64,000 nucleotides of DNA from Jaltomata sinuosa (Eukaryota; Streptophyta; Magnoliopsida; Solanales; Solanaceae): the NCBI GenBank assembly GCA_003996215.1, contig QJPP01007224.1, positions 310,001 to 374,000 of the forward strand. The letters are read 5' to 3'. Every line of letters starts with the position of its first letter. Position 1 is the first letter of the stretch. Shown here in pieces: positions 10,351 through 21,558 of this stretch. Made by a program: the position numbers and the translations under genes. Below the pieces are notes generated by a model. It made no database searches, had not been told where the DNA came from, and worked only from the letters and a program-made list of their open reading frames with translations.

Positions 10351-10610
10351 TCCGCCGATTGGAGTTTGTACATAGGCAAACAAAACGACGCTCCGCCGAT
10401 TGGAGTTTGTACATAAGCAAACAAAACGACGCTCCGCCGATTGGAGTTTGTACATAAGCAAACAAAACGACGCTCCGCCGATTGGAGTTTGTACATAAGC
10501 AAACAAAACGACGCTCCGCCGATTGGAGTTTGTACATAAGCAAACAAAACGACGCTCTGCCGATTGGAGCCTGTACATAAACAAGCAAGCGACGCTCTGC
10601 CAAATCAGAG
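10351..10610 (+). repeat. 41-bp tandem array, about six copies
   Basis: Unit TCCGCCGATTGGAGTTTG followed by TACATAAGCAAACAAAACGACGC. Starts at 10351, 10392 and 10433 and continues every 41 bases, with the last copy diverged. Because 41 is not divisible by three and no unit contains an antisense stop, all three minus-strand frames stay open through the array. Those frames are artefacts of the repeat. Confidence 0.9.
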
Positions 10611-10744
10611 AAATGCATATTAGCAAGCAAAACATACTCCGCCAATCGGAGGCTACATCATAGCAAGCATCATCATAACTTCATCAATCATAAGCATGCA
10701 TGCCATCAACATCCTCATTCTGCATTAAAAATCACGCCCACCAT

Positions 10745-11000
10745 TTACATTCAAGTACATTTTACAGGCGTCCACCTTCTAATGCGGGTATTTACATTCA
10801 AGTACATTTTACAGGCGCCCACCTTCTAATGCGGGTACATTTTACAGGCGCCCACCTTCTAATGCGGGTATTTACATTCAGTACATTTTACAGGCGCCCA
10901 CCTTCTAATGCGGGTACATTTTACAGGCGCCCACCTTCTAATGCGGGTATTTACATTCAGTACATTTTACAGGCGCCCACCTTCTAATGCGGGTATTCAT
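10745..11000 (+). repeat. Tandem array of CAGGCGCCCACCTTCTAATG units
   Basis: Two alternating spacings of the same core (TACATTTTACAGGCG, CCCACCTTCTAATGCGGG), with or without an intervening TATTTACATTCA segment. The core occurs about six times. This suggests a higher-order repeat formed by unequal exchange. Confidence 0.85.
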
Positions 11001-11312
11001 TCAAAGCTCTGGCACACAAACCGGAGCATGCATTGAGATCTTGGTACACAACCCAAGACTCCATTTCATTCAAAGCTCCGGCACACAAACCGGAGCATAC
11101 ATTGAGATCTTGGTACACAACCCAAGACTCCATTTCATTCAAAGCTCTGGCACATAAACCGGAGCATACATTGAGATCTTGGTACACAACCCAAGACTCC
11201 ATTTCATTCAAAGCTCCGGCACACAAACCGGAGCATACATTGAGATCTTGGTACACAACCCAAGACTCCATTTCATTCAAAGCTCCGGCACACAAACCGG
11301 AGCAGGCATCAT
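11001..11312 (+). repeat. 69-bp tandem array, about 4.5 copies
   Basis: Units begin TCAAAGCTC(C/T)GGCACA at 11001, 11070, 11139 and so on, period exactly 69. The unit is 23 codons long, so open frames with a 23-residue repeat persist on both strands; there is no sign that these are genes. Each unit holds CTCCGG-cacacaaa-CCGGAG, a 6-bp inverted repeat. Confidence 0.9.
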
Positions 11313-12407
11313 AATCTTTCTTTTCCAGCAAATACACGATTTTGCATCCCCAGCATCTTACAGCATTGCCCCGCCAGCCGGAGGCTTTATTACACAAGAT
11401 TATCTCACCTACAGTACATCCACTCCGCAAAATGGAGACGTCGACAATCGTTTGGATATCTACACTCTACTCTTTACATTACAATTTAATTTACATTTTT
11501 GAGCCTCAACAGGTACTTTGTAACCCCTTTTTACCTGTTTTGCAGGATGACACACTACAACGTGGAACTACCTCTAAGCAGCGATTGAGGCAATGCTTGA
11601 TGAGGAATACCAAACTCACAAGCCAGAGTTTCAAGACTAGCACTCCGACTCCAATTCCTACAATCAGTTGTCCATATTTCTAAATCAGAGTACACTTGCT
11701 CTCGCAAGCATCGACACCCTTTTTCTTCATCTCCTAGAGTTCTCACCAGAGGGTATTAAAGGGACTACCTCCATCCGGCAATTCGACGTGATCTTATAGG
11801 GATGCGAGATGCGCCTAGTAGAGTCTCGTTTATGGGTGTGTTGTGCACCACATTTATAATCGGGAGGCTGTGAAAGTGCACCCATTTTGAAAAGATTATT
11901 GTCATCTAGCAAATGATCTACCGTCAATTCCATAAAAACTCTTTCCAGGCTCAACTAAGAGACCAGTGTCAACCATAAATCGTACACTAGGGCAAACTTT
12001 GAGGACTGCCTCAAAATTTACCATAATCCTCTATTCAGAAATACGACCGGCCTAATTCCCATTTCCTTAGGGATACATAGGCAGCTCGACTTCGAGCATG
12101 GCCGTACCCACTCCATCCATGCCAAATCATCTTCCCCTTTTACCGCAAAAAATACCAGTGTCGACATAAAACCAACACTGGGGCAAAATTTTGAGGACCT
12201 CTCAAAATTTTTGAACTACATTGGCCTGATTCTCGTGAAACCCGAGATATGTAGGCAACTCGGAGACCAGAGTTCGGTCGAATTCATAATGACAATAACC
12301 TTTCTCTTTCTAGGTACGACCTTTCCAAAAATTTGATTTTTTCCAGTCAGACAAAATTGGCTTTACGTCAACATCTTCGCCCAAAGACTCTTTCATCATC
12401 TTTGTTC
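11313..12407 (+). other. Ogre 3' UTR distal part
   Basis: About 1.1 kb without a supported gene. It carries two isolated relatives of the GGATACGTAGGCA module (12037-12110, 12215-12275). Two stretches resemble each other: CAGTGTC followed by a GGGGCAAA tract at 11962-11990 and 12160-12195. Confidence 0.6.
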
Positions 12408-12421
12408 GAAGAGGGGCAAGT
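12408..12421 (+). promoter_or_regulatory. Polypurine tract of the Ogre-like element
   Basis: GAAGAGGGGCAAGT directly precedes the LTR start TGTTGACACC at 12422, as expected for the plus-strand primer. Confidence 0.85.
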
Positions 12422-13370
12422 TGTTGACACCCAATTTTGGCCCTCCTTTTTCCCATAATTAATTTTTATATGCTTCTTAATCCCGAGGACTTTTCCAAAA
12501 TAATTTTCTTATTTTTATATTAATTTTTTATAAATTTTGGCACCAATAATCATTTTTTAAAATGATTTCCTTTACTTTTTATAATAATAATTACTAAAAT
12601 ATTGTATCTTATAAAATCACCCCAAAAATATTTTATAATTTATTCTTTTAACAAGATATTGGTATAGTAACTTTTATTTCAAACTCTAAATGAAATTTTG
12701 TCGTATCGCTATAACATTTCCTAAATATTGTTCTATTAATTGAGGATTGCGATTATGCGTATCAAAATTATGTTTAAGTCAACTATTTACATATTTGAAA
12801 TTAATCGGGATGAAAGAAAGCATCGTTAAATTAATTAAGTGGAAAAATGATTAGGGAAGATTACATTTTTTTTTACAAACTAATTTATTTGCCAAATTTT
12901 GGGCCAGACCCTTATTTGTTTCAACCTAATTACCTATCCCACTACCCAACCGCCCGACCCGGCCCAAATCCCCCACCAGCCCAATTACTCTCAACTAAAC
13001 CCACCCCTAATTCACTCATCACCCCCCCACTTCGTCCAAAACCAAACAGACCCCTCCTCCTTCAACTTCAGCCGACAAACACCCCCCAAACCCTGCTGCC
13101 TCGTCACCTCACCGCCAAGACCCGCCGGTTTTCGCTTCGTACCGGCGGGCAAACGGCAGCGGTGCCCTCTCCATCACCTCGACGTCCTTTCCCCCTTTTT
13201 CGGAGACTTTTTGCAGCCTCGGAAAAGACCCCCGCCGCTGGTTGCAACCTTTGCCCGACGGTCCGAGCTCCACACCTCCGACCCGTCACCGTCTCTTTCA
13301 AATCAGCCTGAAAAAGGTAGGCATCTCTCCTTTCTTTCTCAGATTTCATCATTTCCTTTTTGCAACTTGG

Positions 13371-13405
13371 CTTTCCAAGAATTCAAATTTTGAATTCTTG
13401 GAAAG
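13371..13405. promoter_or_regulatory. 35-bp perfect palindrome just upstream of the LTR TATA box
   Basis: CTTTCCAAGAATTCAAA, a one-base centre (T), then its exact reverse complement. It ends 25 bases before TATAAAAGG. It could be a dimeric transcription factor site or a hairpin; I cannot tell which. Confidence 0.7.
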
Positions 13406-13430
13406 AGCCGTTTGAACCTTCAACTTTGGC

Positions 13431-13439
13431 TATAAAAGG
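13431..13439 (+). promoter_or_regulatory. LTR core promoter TATA box
   Basis: TATAAAAGG. Transcription is expected to start about 30 bases downstream, just before a purine-rich and (AC)n/(AG)n stretch at 13459-13502. Confidence 0.7.
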
Positions 13440-13475
13440 AACCCTTGGGTTTCAAAACGAAAAAAAAAAGAGAGG

Positions 13476-13502
13476 ACACACACACACACAGAGAGAGAGA
13501 CA
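13476..13502. repeat. Microsatellite (AC)n/(AG)n
   Basis: A dinucleotide CA run passes directly into a GA run, within the expected 5' end of the LTR transcript. Confidence 0.8.
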
Positions 13503-16500
13503 CGGACCAAAAAGAAGGAAAAAGGAATTAATTTGACGGATTTTGGCATCCATTGAAGGCCGAAAATCAGAAAAACTACCGAAACAGGTCATCAAAAAAT
13601 TGTTCTCTAGTTTGTTCACTGTCGATTTGCATACACTCACTTTCGTTTTTCCTCTTGTTGTCTCGTTTGCTATTCGGATAACCGGAGTCGGAGTCGAAAG
13701 TCGCTAGTTTGAAACTCAACACTTGACGGCCTCAATCGCTGCCCAACAAAAGGTAAATCCTATCCCGTCTAATTACTTTATGTTTAGTTTTGTAATCCAT
13801 TGATTCGTGTGAGTTTTGGTTGTTCTTGTTTGGCTGATTTTAGACGTTAAAATGTGAAACAAAATCTGTTTCTTGGTCGTTTGGTTTAGAATATGTGTTT
13901 GTGAAGTGTTCACAACTCAAAACTTGGCTTAATTGTTGAAAGTGGTGTGGTTGTTTATGCGATGTATATGAAAGACGGAGTTCCATTTTTCCGCTGTTTT
14001 TTTTAGGCGAGCGAATTTAGTAGTAAAGTTAGTCGATTAAACTATTAACTTAGCCTCGATCTTTGTATTATGTTCGTTATCATTTTCTTTGGTTTGTTGG
14101 CTGATTTTCGTTTGAGTTTGTAGGGCATATAGTTATCTCGCCTTGCCTTGTTCACAACTACGTAAGGATTGTCTTTAGCATATATAATTATATGAGTTGG
14201 GTTTGTTGTTTTCGGATTACTAATGGTTTTTGTTTCACTCTTGTGAAAGTTTTAAAGAACCTTTACTATTAGCCGTTTAAATAACCACGGAAGTAGGTAT
14301 CAACGGTTTTACTTCATTTTGCCTATTCTTGTTTGAAGCTTTTCAAAAGAAGTAGTTCCAAGGACTTGCTTTTTCTCGTAATATGATAGGAATCGAACTT
14401 AGGAATGAATCATTTGTCTCAATATTGTACATGGCTACCTTTGTTGCATAACTAGAGATTAGGATCATTGTTTACTCTTCATAAAAGTTGAGTTTTCTTG
14501 TTGCTTTCCCTTACGGATTGAGTTGTAAGAGTATGTAATCATCCCGTCTTGTTTTAATCACAATTAGGGGGGGGGGGGCTGATTTTGTTTGAATCGGAAA
14601 GGGCATATGTATGCTATGTTTGAGTTTCTTGAAGTTTAAATTCTTAAGTTAAAAGTTTCAATAGGTTTGTCACTTTTTTTTAGTCCCGAAAATGTTGTTT
14701 AGGATAGGAATGTACATATCATGATTATGTTTCCGGCGTTTGTTGAATATTGTGGTTTCTAACTTTTCTTTAAACACCTTAATCCTAGTAAAAAAGTGGT
14801 TAAATTAGTGTGCATTGTTAGAAAAAGAGGGCTGCCCGTATTTTCATTATTTTGGTTTTAACTCGGGATCAATTTCGGGAATACTAGCTTAAGGAATTTA
14901 TCATGAACTAATGTAGTGGTTTGGTTCCCTTTTTGATCCTCTCGTCACTAGTGTCGCCTTACTTTTCGAGGTGATTTGTTCATAGCTACTTATGTAGTTA
15001 AAGTGAATGAAAAAAAATAAAATAATAATAAGGTTTTATGTTGCTACTTATTGTGCACTTTGTTTTTCCTAATAATCAACTAGTGTCGAAGTTGTTTGTT
15101 TACCTAATATCGCTTGTTTATAAAACACGAAACAAAATATGGTTACATGTCGTTCTTTCATATATGCTTGTGTATTTACCGAATAGCATGTTTGTTTTCC
15201 TTATCACTTTATTGTTAAGCTTGGCATATTTCTACATTTTGTAAACTTTGTTATGCAAGTTACTAATCCTTATCTTTTTTTTGTGTGTTTCATGTACACC
15301 CCGGAGAGTTGGAGTTCTCATTTGAAACTCAACCTCGGCCCAAATATGTTTTGGGTCGAACAACTATTAGGAACTATCGCGGTGTTCGGAGTCACTCATT
15401 AGGAGACTAGTTCCTCCAAAGGAACTTAACATACTTAGTCCTTTTATTTTTTATATGCTTTCCTTATTACTTGAATTTGTTTGACTAACTTTGTATTATT
15501 TGGATGTGTACTTTTCTTTGTGATTTTTGATTAACGTTTATTTTCCGGTTTATAGTTTCATGGATTACTCTATTTAGCTTAAAATTTTGAAAGTAAGTTT
15601 CCTTCACCTTTTAGTTTAGGCAAATGTTTCGGGTTTCCCTTTTTAAAATACTTTAAAGTTAGTGGTTAAACACTTTCAAAAATAGTAATAATAAATAGTG
15701 AATAGTGCAGATTTTTTATTAACTAATTTAGGTTTTGTTTCGAGAAAAACTTGTTTAAATAACTCGCGGTAGATTTTCAAAAAACATAATTAGCGATTCA
15801 ATATTTTCCAACAAATATTTGGTCACTCTTAGGCTTTAGATCATAGAATGCTTTATCTAACTTAGGCAAACCTTCTTTATATATATTAATAACTTATGTA
15901 TTCTCTTATTCTAACCCCAATATTTTACAACTATTTTGCTATATTTTATATATATATATTTTTGAGATTTTCAGATTTTTAAGGCCTCAAAATGCAAGGT
16001 ATATATGTCATATGCTATCTACTACAAGGTATATATATTTATATTTTTACTTACTCATTCTTCCTACTCAAATTAAACACATATTATTTTATCACAAATT
16101 ACCTTTATGTACATAATACTTTCTCTCATATTCAATGCATGTTCATTTTTACCTTATGAATAAAAGTCTCCTTTACATGAAAACAAATAATTTTCGTTTC
16201 TCTACTCAAGTCTTCAAATTATTCTTTTACATGAAATACATTTACCAAAACAAATATGATTTTTCTCTTATATCTTTTTCTCTATTACCAATATATTTCT
16301 TACACACTTTTACTTATCCAAATCTTTTATGCTTTTAAATATATATTCTTATAAATCATAAAGTTCTACATACTTTAATTATAATTACGATAAAGGCATT
16401 GCTATTAAACTTTCATATATTTTGACATGTACGTACATATGTTTCATCTTTTTACCACAAGTATATTTTATATTTTTGCCTATTGTAGTGGCATGTGTCA

Positions 16501-16837
16501 TATACTTTGAGTTTTTCTTTAAATTAAGAAAACACGTTTTTATCACCTTTTTAGCAAATAATGAGCAAATAACTTTTCCAAATATTTTTTCTAAACTGAG
16601 TTTAAGGACTATCTTCGGATAGGCTCTGAAGGGTGCCTAACACCTTCCCTTCGAGTAAACAAAACACTTACTCAGAATCTCAAATGTTTCGCAGACTAAA
16701 AACAGAGTTTTACATACAAAATGGTTTCCTAAGTTTCCTAAAATTTAGGTGGCGACTCTAAACCCTTTTCCAAAACAAAGGCAAAAAGAGCCGGATGTTG
16801 CAAGCATATTTTGGCCAGTTCAAAATAGGGCGCGACA

Positions 16838-17404
16838 ATGTGGGAATATCTAAAAAGTACACTTATTAAGGGTGTGTTTGATATGAAGAATAGAAATTGA
16901 AAAATATTTTCAATTCTCATTTTGGTTGGCTTAAATGTTTTGAAAAATATTTTTCAAATGGATTTATTTTCCTCTAATTTAAGGAAAATGACTTCCCTAC
17001 ATAAAGTAAAGAAAATATTTTTCAAAACTTTTCTTAAAATGAGAAAAATATTTTTCAAAACTTTTCTTAAACCTAACCACCTTAAACAGGTCCCGACTAG
17101 GGACCCTGGGGACCCTACTTTCAACCCCGACCCAATACCCGACTACGACTCCATTACGAAATCCGAATCTGAACTACGACCTTGACCTCGACCTCGACTT
17201 CTAATGACAACGACTCGGCATTCGACTCCTGACCCTAACTCTGACTTCGGATTCGACCGACGATCTTGACCTGGCACATGCCTCTCAATTCTTGTACATG
17301 AATTGACTCCCGACTGCTTATCTCGATCATGCGAACTCCTGAGTTCCGATCCTGATTCAAGATTTGACTTTCGAATTTGATTTGGGACCCGATGTTATGA
17401 TCCT
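16838..17404. other. Intergenic, with a GTGTTTGGT-family repeat and a GAC-rich stretch
   Basis: Starting at 16870, GGGTGTGTTTGATATG followed by runs of AAAATATTTTTC resembles sequences at 23062 and 28170, so it is a dispersed repeat. From 17090 to 17300 a degenerate GAC/CGA/CCT-rich stretch follows. No gene is supported. Confidence 0.5.
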
Positions 17405-18300
17405 ATTTTTTCACGATAGGACACAATTTTGAGACTCAACAAAAAAATTAATTAATAATAATTTAAAAAATAATATTTAAAGAGAAAGAGTCGCCACCTA
17501 ATTTTACGAAAATCAAGAAACCTTTTTACTAAATAATAAATTTAGTCTACGAAATCAGTTAGATTCTAGGTAAGGGTTCAAGTTATTCCGAAGGGAAGGG
17601 GTTAGGCATCCTTCAAAATCCACAATGGTGGTTCCCGACTAAATTTATTTTTTCAATTGAGGAGATAAAATAAATATTTTGATTCTTCAGAGTTAGAGAA
17701 AATGACTCTCCAAAACTCGAAGAATCCAAGGAAAAATCTTTTACGAGACGGCCTAATATTTGCCTATCGTTAGCTAAAATGAATAAATACAATAAAGAAT
17801 TATACAAGATCTTCAAATTTTAATTTGAGTGTCTTCTTCGAAAAGTAATTCCATGTACCTGTAAACACACTTAGTAAAAGTAATAGTATTGAACAAATAT
17901 TTATCAAAATAAATTAATAAAATAATAAATAAATAATAAAACCCGTCTTATATACATGGGAGGCTTTGGAAATCGACGATAATTTCTTTATCGGTCAATT
18001 AAATTGAAATTCGATATAAATAATCAAACTCAAAATAAAATCTGTCTTTTATTATGGGGAGGCCTCGAATATCCGACGGAGAGATTCTTTCATTGGCCAG
18101 TTAAATTGATATTCGATATAAAATAATCGAATTCAAAATAATATCCGTCTTTTATTATGGAAGGCCTCAAAAATCCAACGGATAGATTTTTTCATTGGCC
18201 AATAAATTGACATTAAATCATAAAGAACATACTCAAAATATTAGCTCAAAAAAATTATTTTAAAATAATTATCATTTTAGAAATTCAAGACTAAAGTTGA
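17405..18300 (-). repeat. Degenerate gypsy LTR end (Tat-like), minus strand
   Basis: On the minus strand it carries AATTAGGTGGCGACTC and GGATGCCTAACCCCTTCC. Both are close to motifs at the 3' end of the Ogre-like LTR (AGGTGGCGACTC, GGTGCCTAACACCTTCC). Three diverged ~100-bp units with CCGTCTT(TTA)T and GGCCTC(GAA)T cores lie at 17940-18235. No paired LTR was found. Confidence 0.6.
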
Positions 18301-18836
18301 CAATTATTTTTAATTATACCCTTAATATTAGAAAAAAATGCATGATATTTAAGAGGAGAAAATCAATCTATTTTTATTAAATAGGAATAACTTTGTAAAC
18401 AAAATATCGTATTTTTTTTTATGAGAGTGAAAGAACTAAAGCGACAACTAAAATGAAATAGAGAGAGTAAATCATCAAAACAATAAGCTAGGGCCCATTT
18501 GGTTTGGGTTAAAAGAGATCTCCACATTAAATCAATTATCAATTTAGATCATGTTTGGTTGTTGTTTGAGGAAATTTAGTTTACACATAAATATTAGCAT
18601 TAAGTTATTTAAGGTTTGGTTGTTAGTTTTTGTTTTTCGCATAAATAATATTCTATCCGTTCTTCTTTACTTGTCACATTTTGCTTCTTGAGAGTCAAAT
18701 TGCATGAACTTTGATCAATATTTTAAGATGTATTTTTTTATCATATTAATATGAGAAGGATTGCAACTTATAGTATTTTTCATATAGTTTTAGAAGATCT
18801 AAATTTAAAATTCAAAATATTGACGAGGATCACCTA
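18301..18836. other. AT-rich intergenic DNA with MITE fragment
   Basis: No gene. 18655-18730 (CCGTTCTTCTTTACTTGTCA, then GAGAGTCAAATTGCATGA) looks like the left part of a CTCCGTCC-type MITE whose right end is not recognisable. Confidence 0.4.
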
Positions 18837-20958
18837 CTACTCATGCTTGGCTCAACACATGCACAACGAAGGTGCAGAAAAGGCAATGGTGAGTACGAAA
18901 ATATGTGTACTTAGCTGCATTATCGACTGACCCTAATATGAAAAAATGGCGAGAGTCGATCCTATACTACCCTGATTAGTACTAAACACATATATCAATA
19001 CATTTCTATAAAGACTCGGACTAGCAGCTAAAGTCAACAATAATGTAGTCAATACAATAATAGACTCTATATCACAATAAGGTAAACACCAAATCAGTTT
19101 CTCAGCATTTAAGCACATAACTTTAAGAAATATCAATAACAACAGATCAATTATAATAAATGCAATGCATATGCTGTCTGGGCATGCATGCTACTTTGAT
19201 CCATATATATATATATGGCGTAGGCATACACTTTGATTCAATAATATAGTGTGTATGCATAGGCTCTGATTTAATATATAATCTGTGCACGTACATTCTA
19301 ATCAAATATGTAATATATAATGTGTAGGCGTACACTTCGATTCAGATAAAATATAATGCAGGCGTGCAATATCGATCCTAGAATATCAAATACGCAATGA
19401 AACAACTCATATCAGCTCAATGTACAACTAAAAAAATAATTATCACATGATTTCACCATAATCCGACTCTGAATCCATTAAAGAAAGTAAAAATCATCAA
19501 CTAGCATGTAAAAGAATCAAGGCAAGTCATAAGTCATATAAGACATGATCACAAGGCCAAAAATCACTTCAAACAAGGAAAAGTTTAACCACATAATCCT
19601 TGACATGGTACCGGTATCGGCATAAATGCTCGTCATTTTATTTATATGGAATTTCTATCACCCCTTTCCGTTTTACTCAGTCAAACAATACACTAATATT
19701 TTATAATGAGTCAAAAAAGTCTCAACTTGCCTTAACAGGAGTTCAAACAAGTTACATTATGGTTTTGCCTTCTTTAAAGCATCTAAATGATTCCAATCTG
19801 GTCAAATATATAATCTAGATGTGTAAATTAGTCCATAAACATCCATATTGCAATACTTTTATTCCAGGGCCAAAAAGTAAACCTAGAGCCCCTAAGGTCA
19901 AAACACTAATCTTCTTTCAAAAATGGGTTACCCAATACTTAGGAAACTGTCACATCAAAAATCAGTTAATTCAGGTCTCTAATTGATCCCCAAATCAAAG
20001 AATTTCATAAATTTCACTTTGGGGGTTAAAATTCTCATTTTCCCAATTCAAAACACTGATTTAATGACAAGATCGACGATAGATTAGCGGGCAATGTATA
20101 ATTTATGGGGGAGAATCATACCTTATAAAGAAATCTCAAAAATATCCTTTTGGGATGCTCTCCAAAATGTAATACCAAGCTCCCAAAATTGAGTTATGGA
20201 GTCTAAATTAAAAAATGACATTTAAATCTGTCGAGGTCTGATCTTTCTTCGCGAACGCAAAGCCCCACTGTGATGCGACTTGAACCCCAACCAAGACCCG
20301 ACACATCTCGAACTTGAGTCGTCGTCCGCAAATGCAAAGCACAAATGATCCAATGCCACTCACCTTTGTGAACGCGACAAGGGTTCCGCGAATGCGATCG
20401 ATCCTTTGCGAACACGAAGAAGGGTGCACCAGCACTAGATGACTAGCTTAGTTGTGATTGCAAAATTTCAAATTTCTCGAAGGGACCCTGGAGATTCATT
20501 CGGAATCCCGTGAAAATAAACTAAATATGCAATTTGACTAAAAATTACGTTTCAGACTTGTTAAAATAATTAAATCACCGACATGGGGTCGTCTTGACTA
20601 AATATGTTGATTGAAGTCAACTCCAAGTTCCTTAAACTTTAAAATTCCAACCAACCACCCGAATCACTCTTGAATGCCTCGGACCCTAACTGATTATCCA
20701 ACTAATTTAAAAATCACCTTCCGAATATAATGGAACTGTTAGAATTTCATTCCGAGCTCGTTTACCTGAAATATTGACTTTGATCAAACTTCTCAACTTT
20801 CAAATCTTTAAAACTGAAAAACTCACTCAATATCTGTCCGATCACCCCGAGAATCTTGTCACCCATCTTTGCATATCACAAATACCATACAAAAGCTATG
20901 AAAAAGGTAAAATAGGAAGATTACGCAAAAATACAAAACAACCATGAGGGTCGTTACA
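18837..20958 (-). repeat. Gypsy LTR remnant, minus strand (TTCGCGAA family)
   Basis: On the minus strand it starts TGTAACGACCC at 20958, a start typical of solanaceous chromovirus LTRs. It carries GTTCGCGAA-type motifs (20200-20420) and short diverged GCGTAGGCATACACTT-like repeats (19165-19370). The same family occurs on the plus strand at about 48870-50650. The 3' end of the LTR is not clear. No coding region is attached. Confidence 0.6.
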
Positions 20959-21197
20959 CTCCCTCTGTTTCGATTTGATTGTCTGATTTTGACTTGACAT
21001 TGAATTTAAGAAAATAAAAATGACTTTTGAATCATGTGATCTTAAACTAAATATATTTAGAATGTACTAAAATGCCTTTTAATTTTGTAATCTTAAATAT
21101 GCCATGTGAAAAGTTGAAATTAAAAAGTTGCTAAAAAAGAAAAGAGACATTCACTTTAAAATAGATTAAAAAGGAAAGTAAGACAAACAAATTGAAT
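20959..21197. mobile_element. MITE with CTCCCTCTGTTTCG terminus
   Basis: Left end CTCCCTCTGTTTCGATTTGA followed by TTGTCTGATTTTGAC. A decayed inverted copy (AAGTAAGACAAACAAATTGAA) lies at 21177-21197. It sits directly against the end of the preceding LTR. No open reading frame. Confidence 0.55.
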
Positions 21198-21329
21198 AAA
21201 AAAAATATATTGCAAATCCAAATTACTAACTAATAGCCACATTACTAATCCATCATTATTAATTCAATTGTAAATCCCTATAGTCCCTCCCTAACTTGTG
21301 TATGAAGCAAATGACTCCTTTAAGTTATA

Positions 21330-21556
21330 CTCTCTCAGTCTCATATTAGTTGACCACTTTTTCTTTTACATGCATATCAAAAAATCACAAATACGGAGGT
21401 AGTTTAACTAATTCATCCCTTAAGAATTTTTTTTTAAAACTTTACAAACAAGTGTTCACACTTTTAAAAAGAATTAATTGCAAAGGTTAATATGGAAAAT
21501 TTAATTATTTCTCTCTTAATTTAGTAAGATGGTCAACTAATATGGGACAGAGGGAG
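21330..21556. mobile_element. Stowaway-like MITE, 227 bp
   Basis: Terminal inverted repeats of about 28 bp: CTCTCTCAGTCTCATATTAG followed by TTGACCAC at the left, and the inverse of CTCCCTCTGTCCCATATTAG at the right. TA lies on both sides (21328-21329 and 21557-21558), as for Tc1/mariner-type target duplication. The interior is AT-rich and non-coding. Confidence 0.8.
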
Positions 21557-21558
21557 TA

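Larger units (their letters stand above)
1..16837 (+). mobile_element. Ogre/Tat-lineage Ty3/gypsy retrotransposon, pol-deleted, 5' end outside window
   Basis: The two ends are direct repeats: bases 1-2227 match 14783-16837 almost throughout, so the window begins inside the 5' LTR. Between the LTRs, in order, are a PBS, an extra ORF (ORF1), gag-protease, a probable intron, the two ends of pol, a long repeat-filled 3' UTR and a polypurine tract. Very long LTRs, an additional ORF upstream of gag, an intron before pol and tandem repeats in the 3' UTR are known hallmarks of Ogre/Tat elements. RT, RNase H and integrase are missing, so it would need proteins from another copy. The 3' LTR ends in CA at 16837; the target duplication cannot be checked because the left flank lies outside the window. 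Confidence 0.92.
12422..16837 (+). repeat. 3' LTR of the Ogre-like element (4416 bp)
   Basis: Begins TGTTGACACC and ends GGCGCGACA. U3 is about 1.0 kb, with a TATA box at 13431. The downstream 3.3 kb (R/U5) has a T-rich, intron-like composition and no gene. Short Pro-rich frames at 12847-13393 are not supported as coding. A G10 run lies near 14568-14578. Confidence 0.92.

Noticed and set aside
10351..11312. CRISPR array
   Set aside because: The repeats follow each other without unique spacers, no cas genes exist, and the genome is a plant.
11033..11430. 23-residue repeat proteins on both strands
   Set aside because: The 69-bp tandem unit is divisible by three; no start context or codon-biased change.
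12847..13393. Overlapping Pro-rich frames in the Ogre LTR U3
   Set aside because: Low complexity, no domain, and located upstream of the LTR TATA box.
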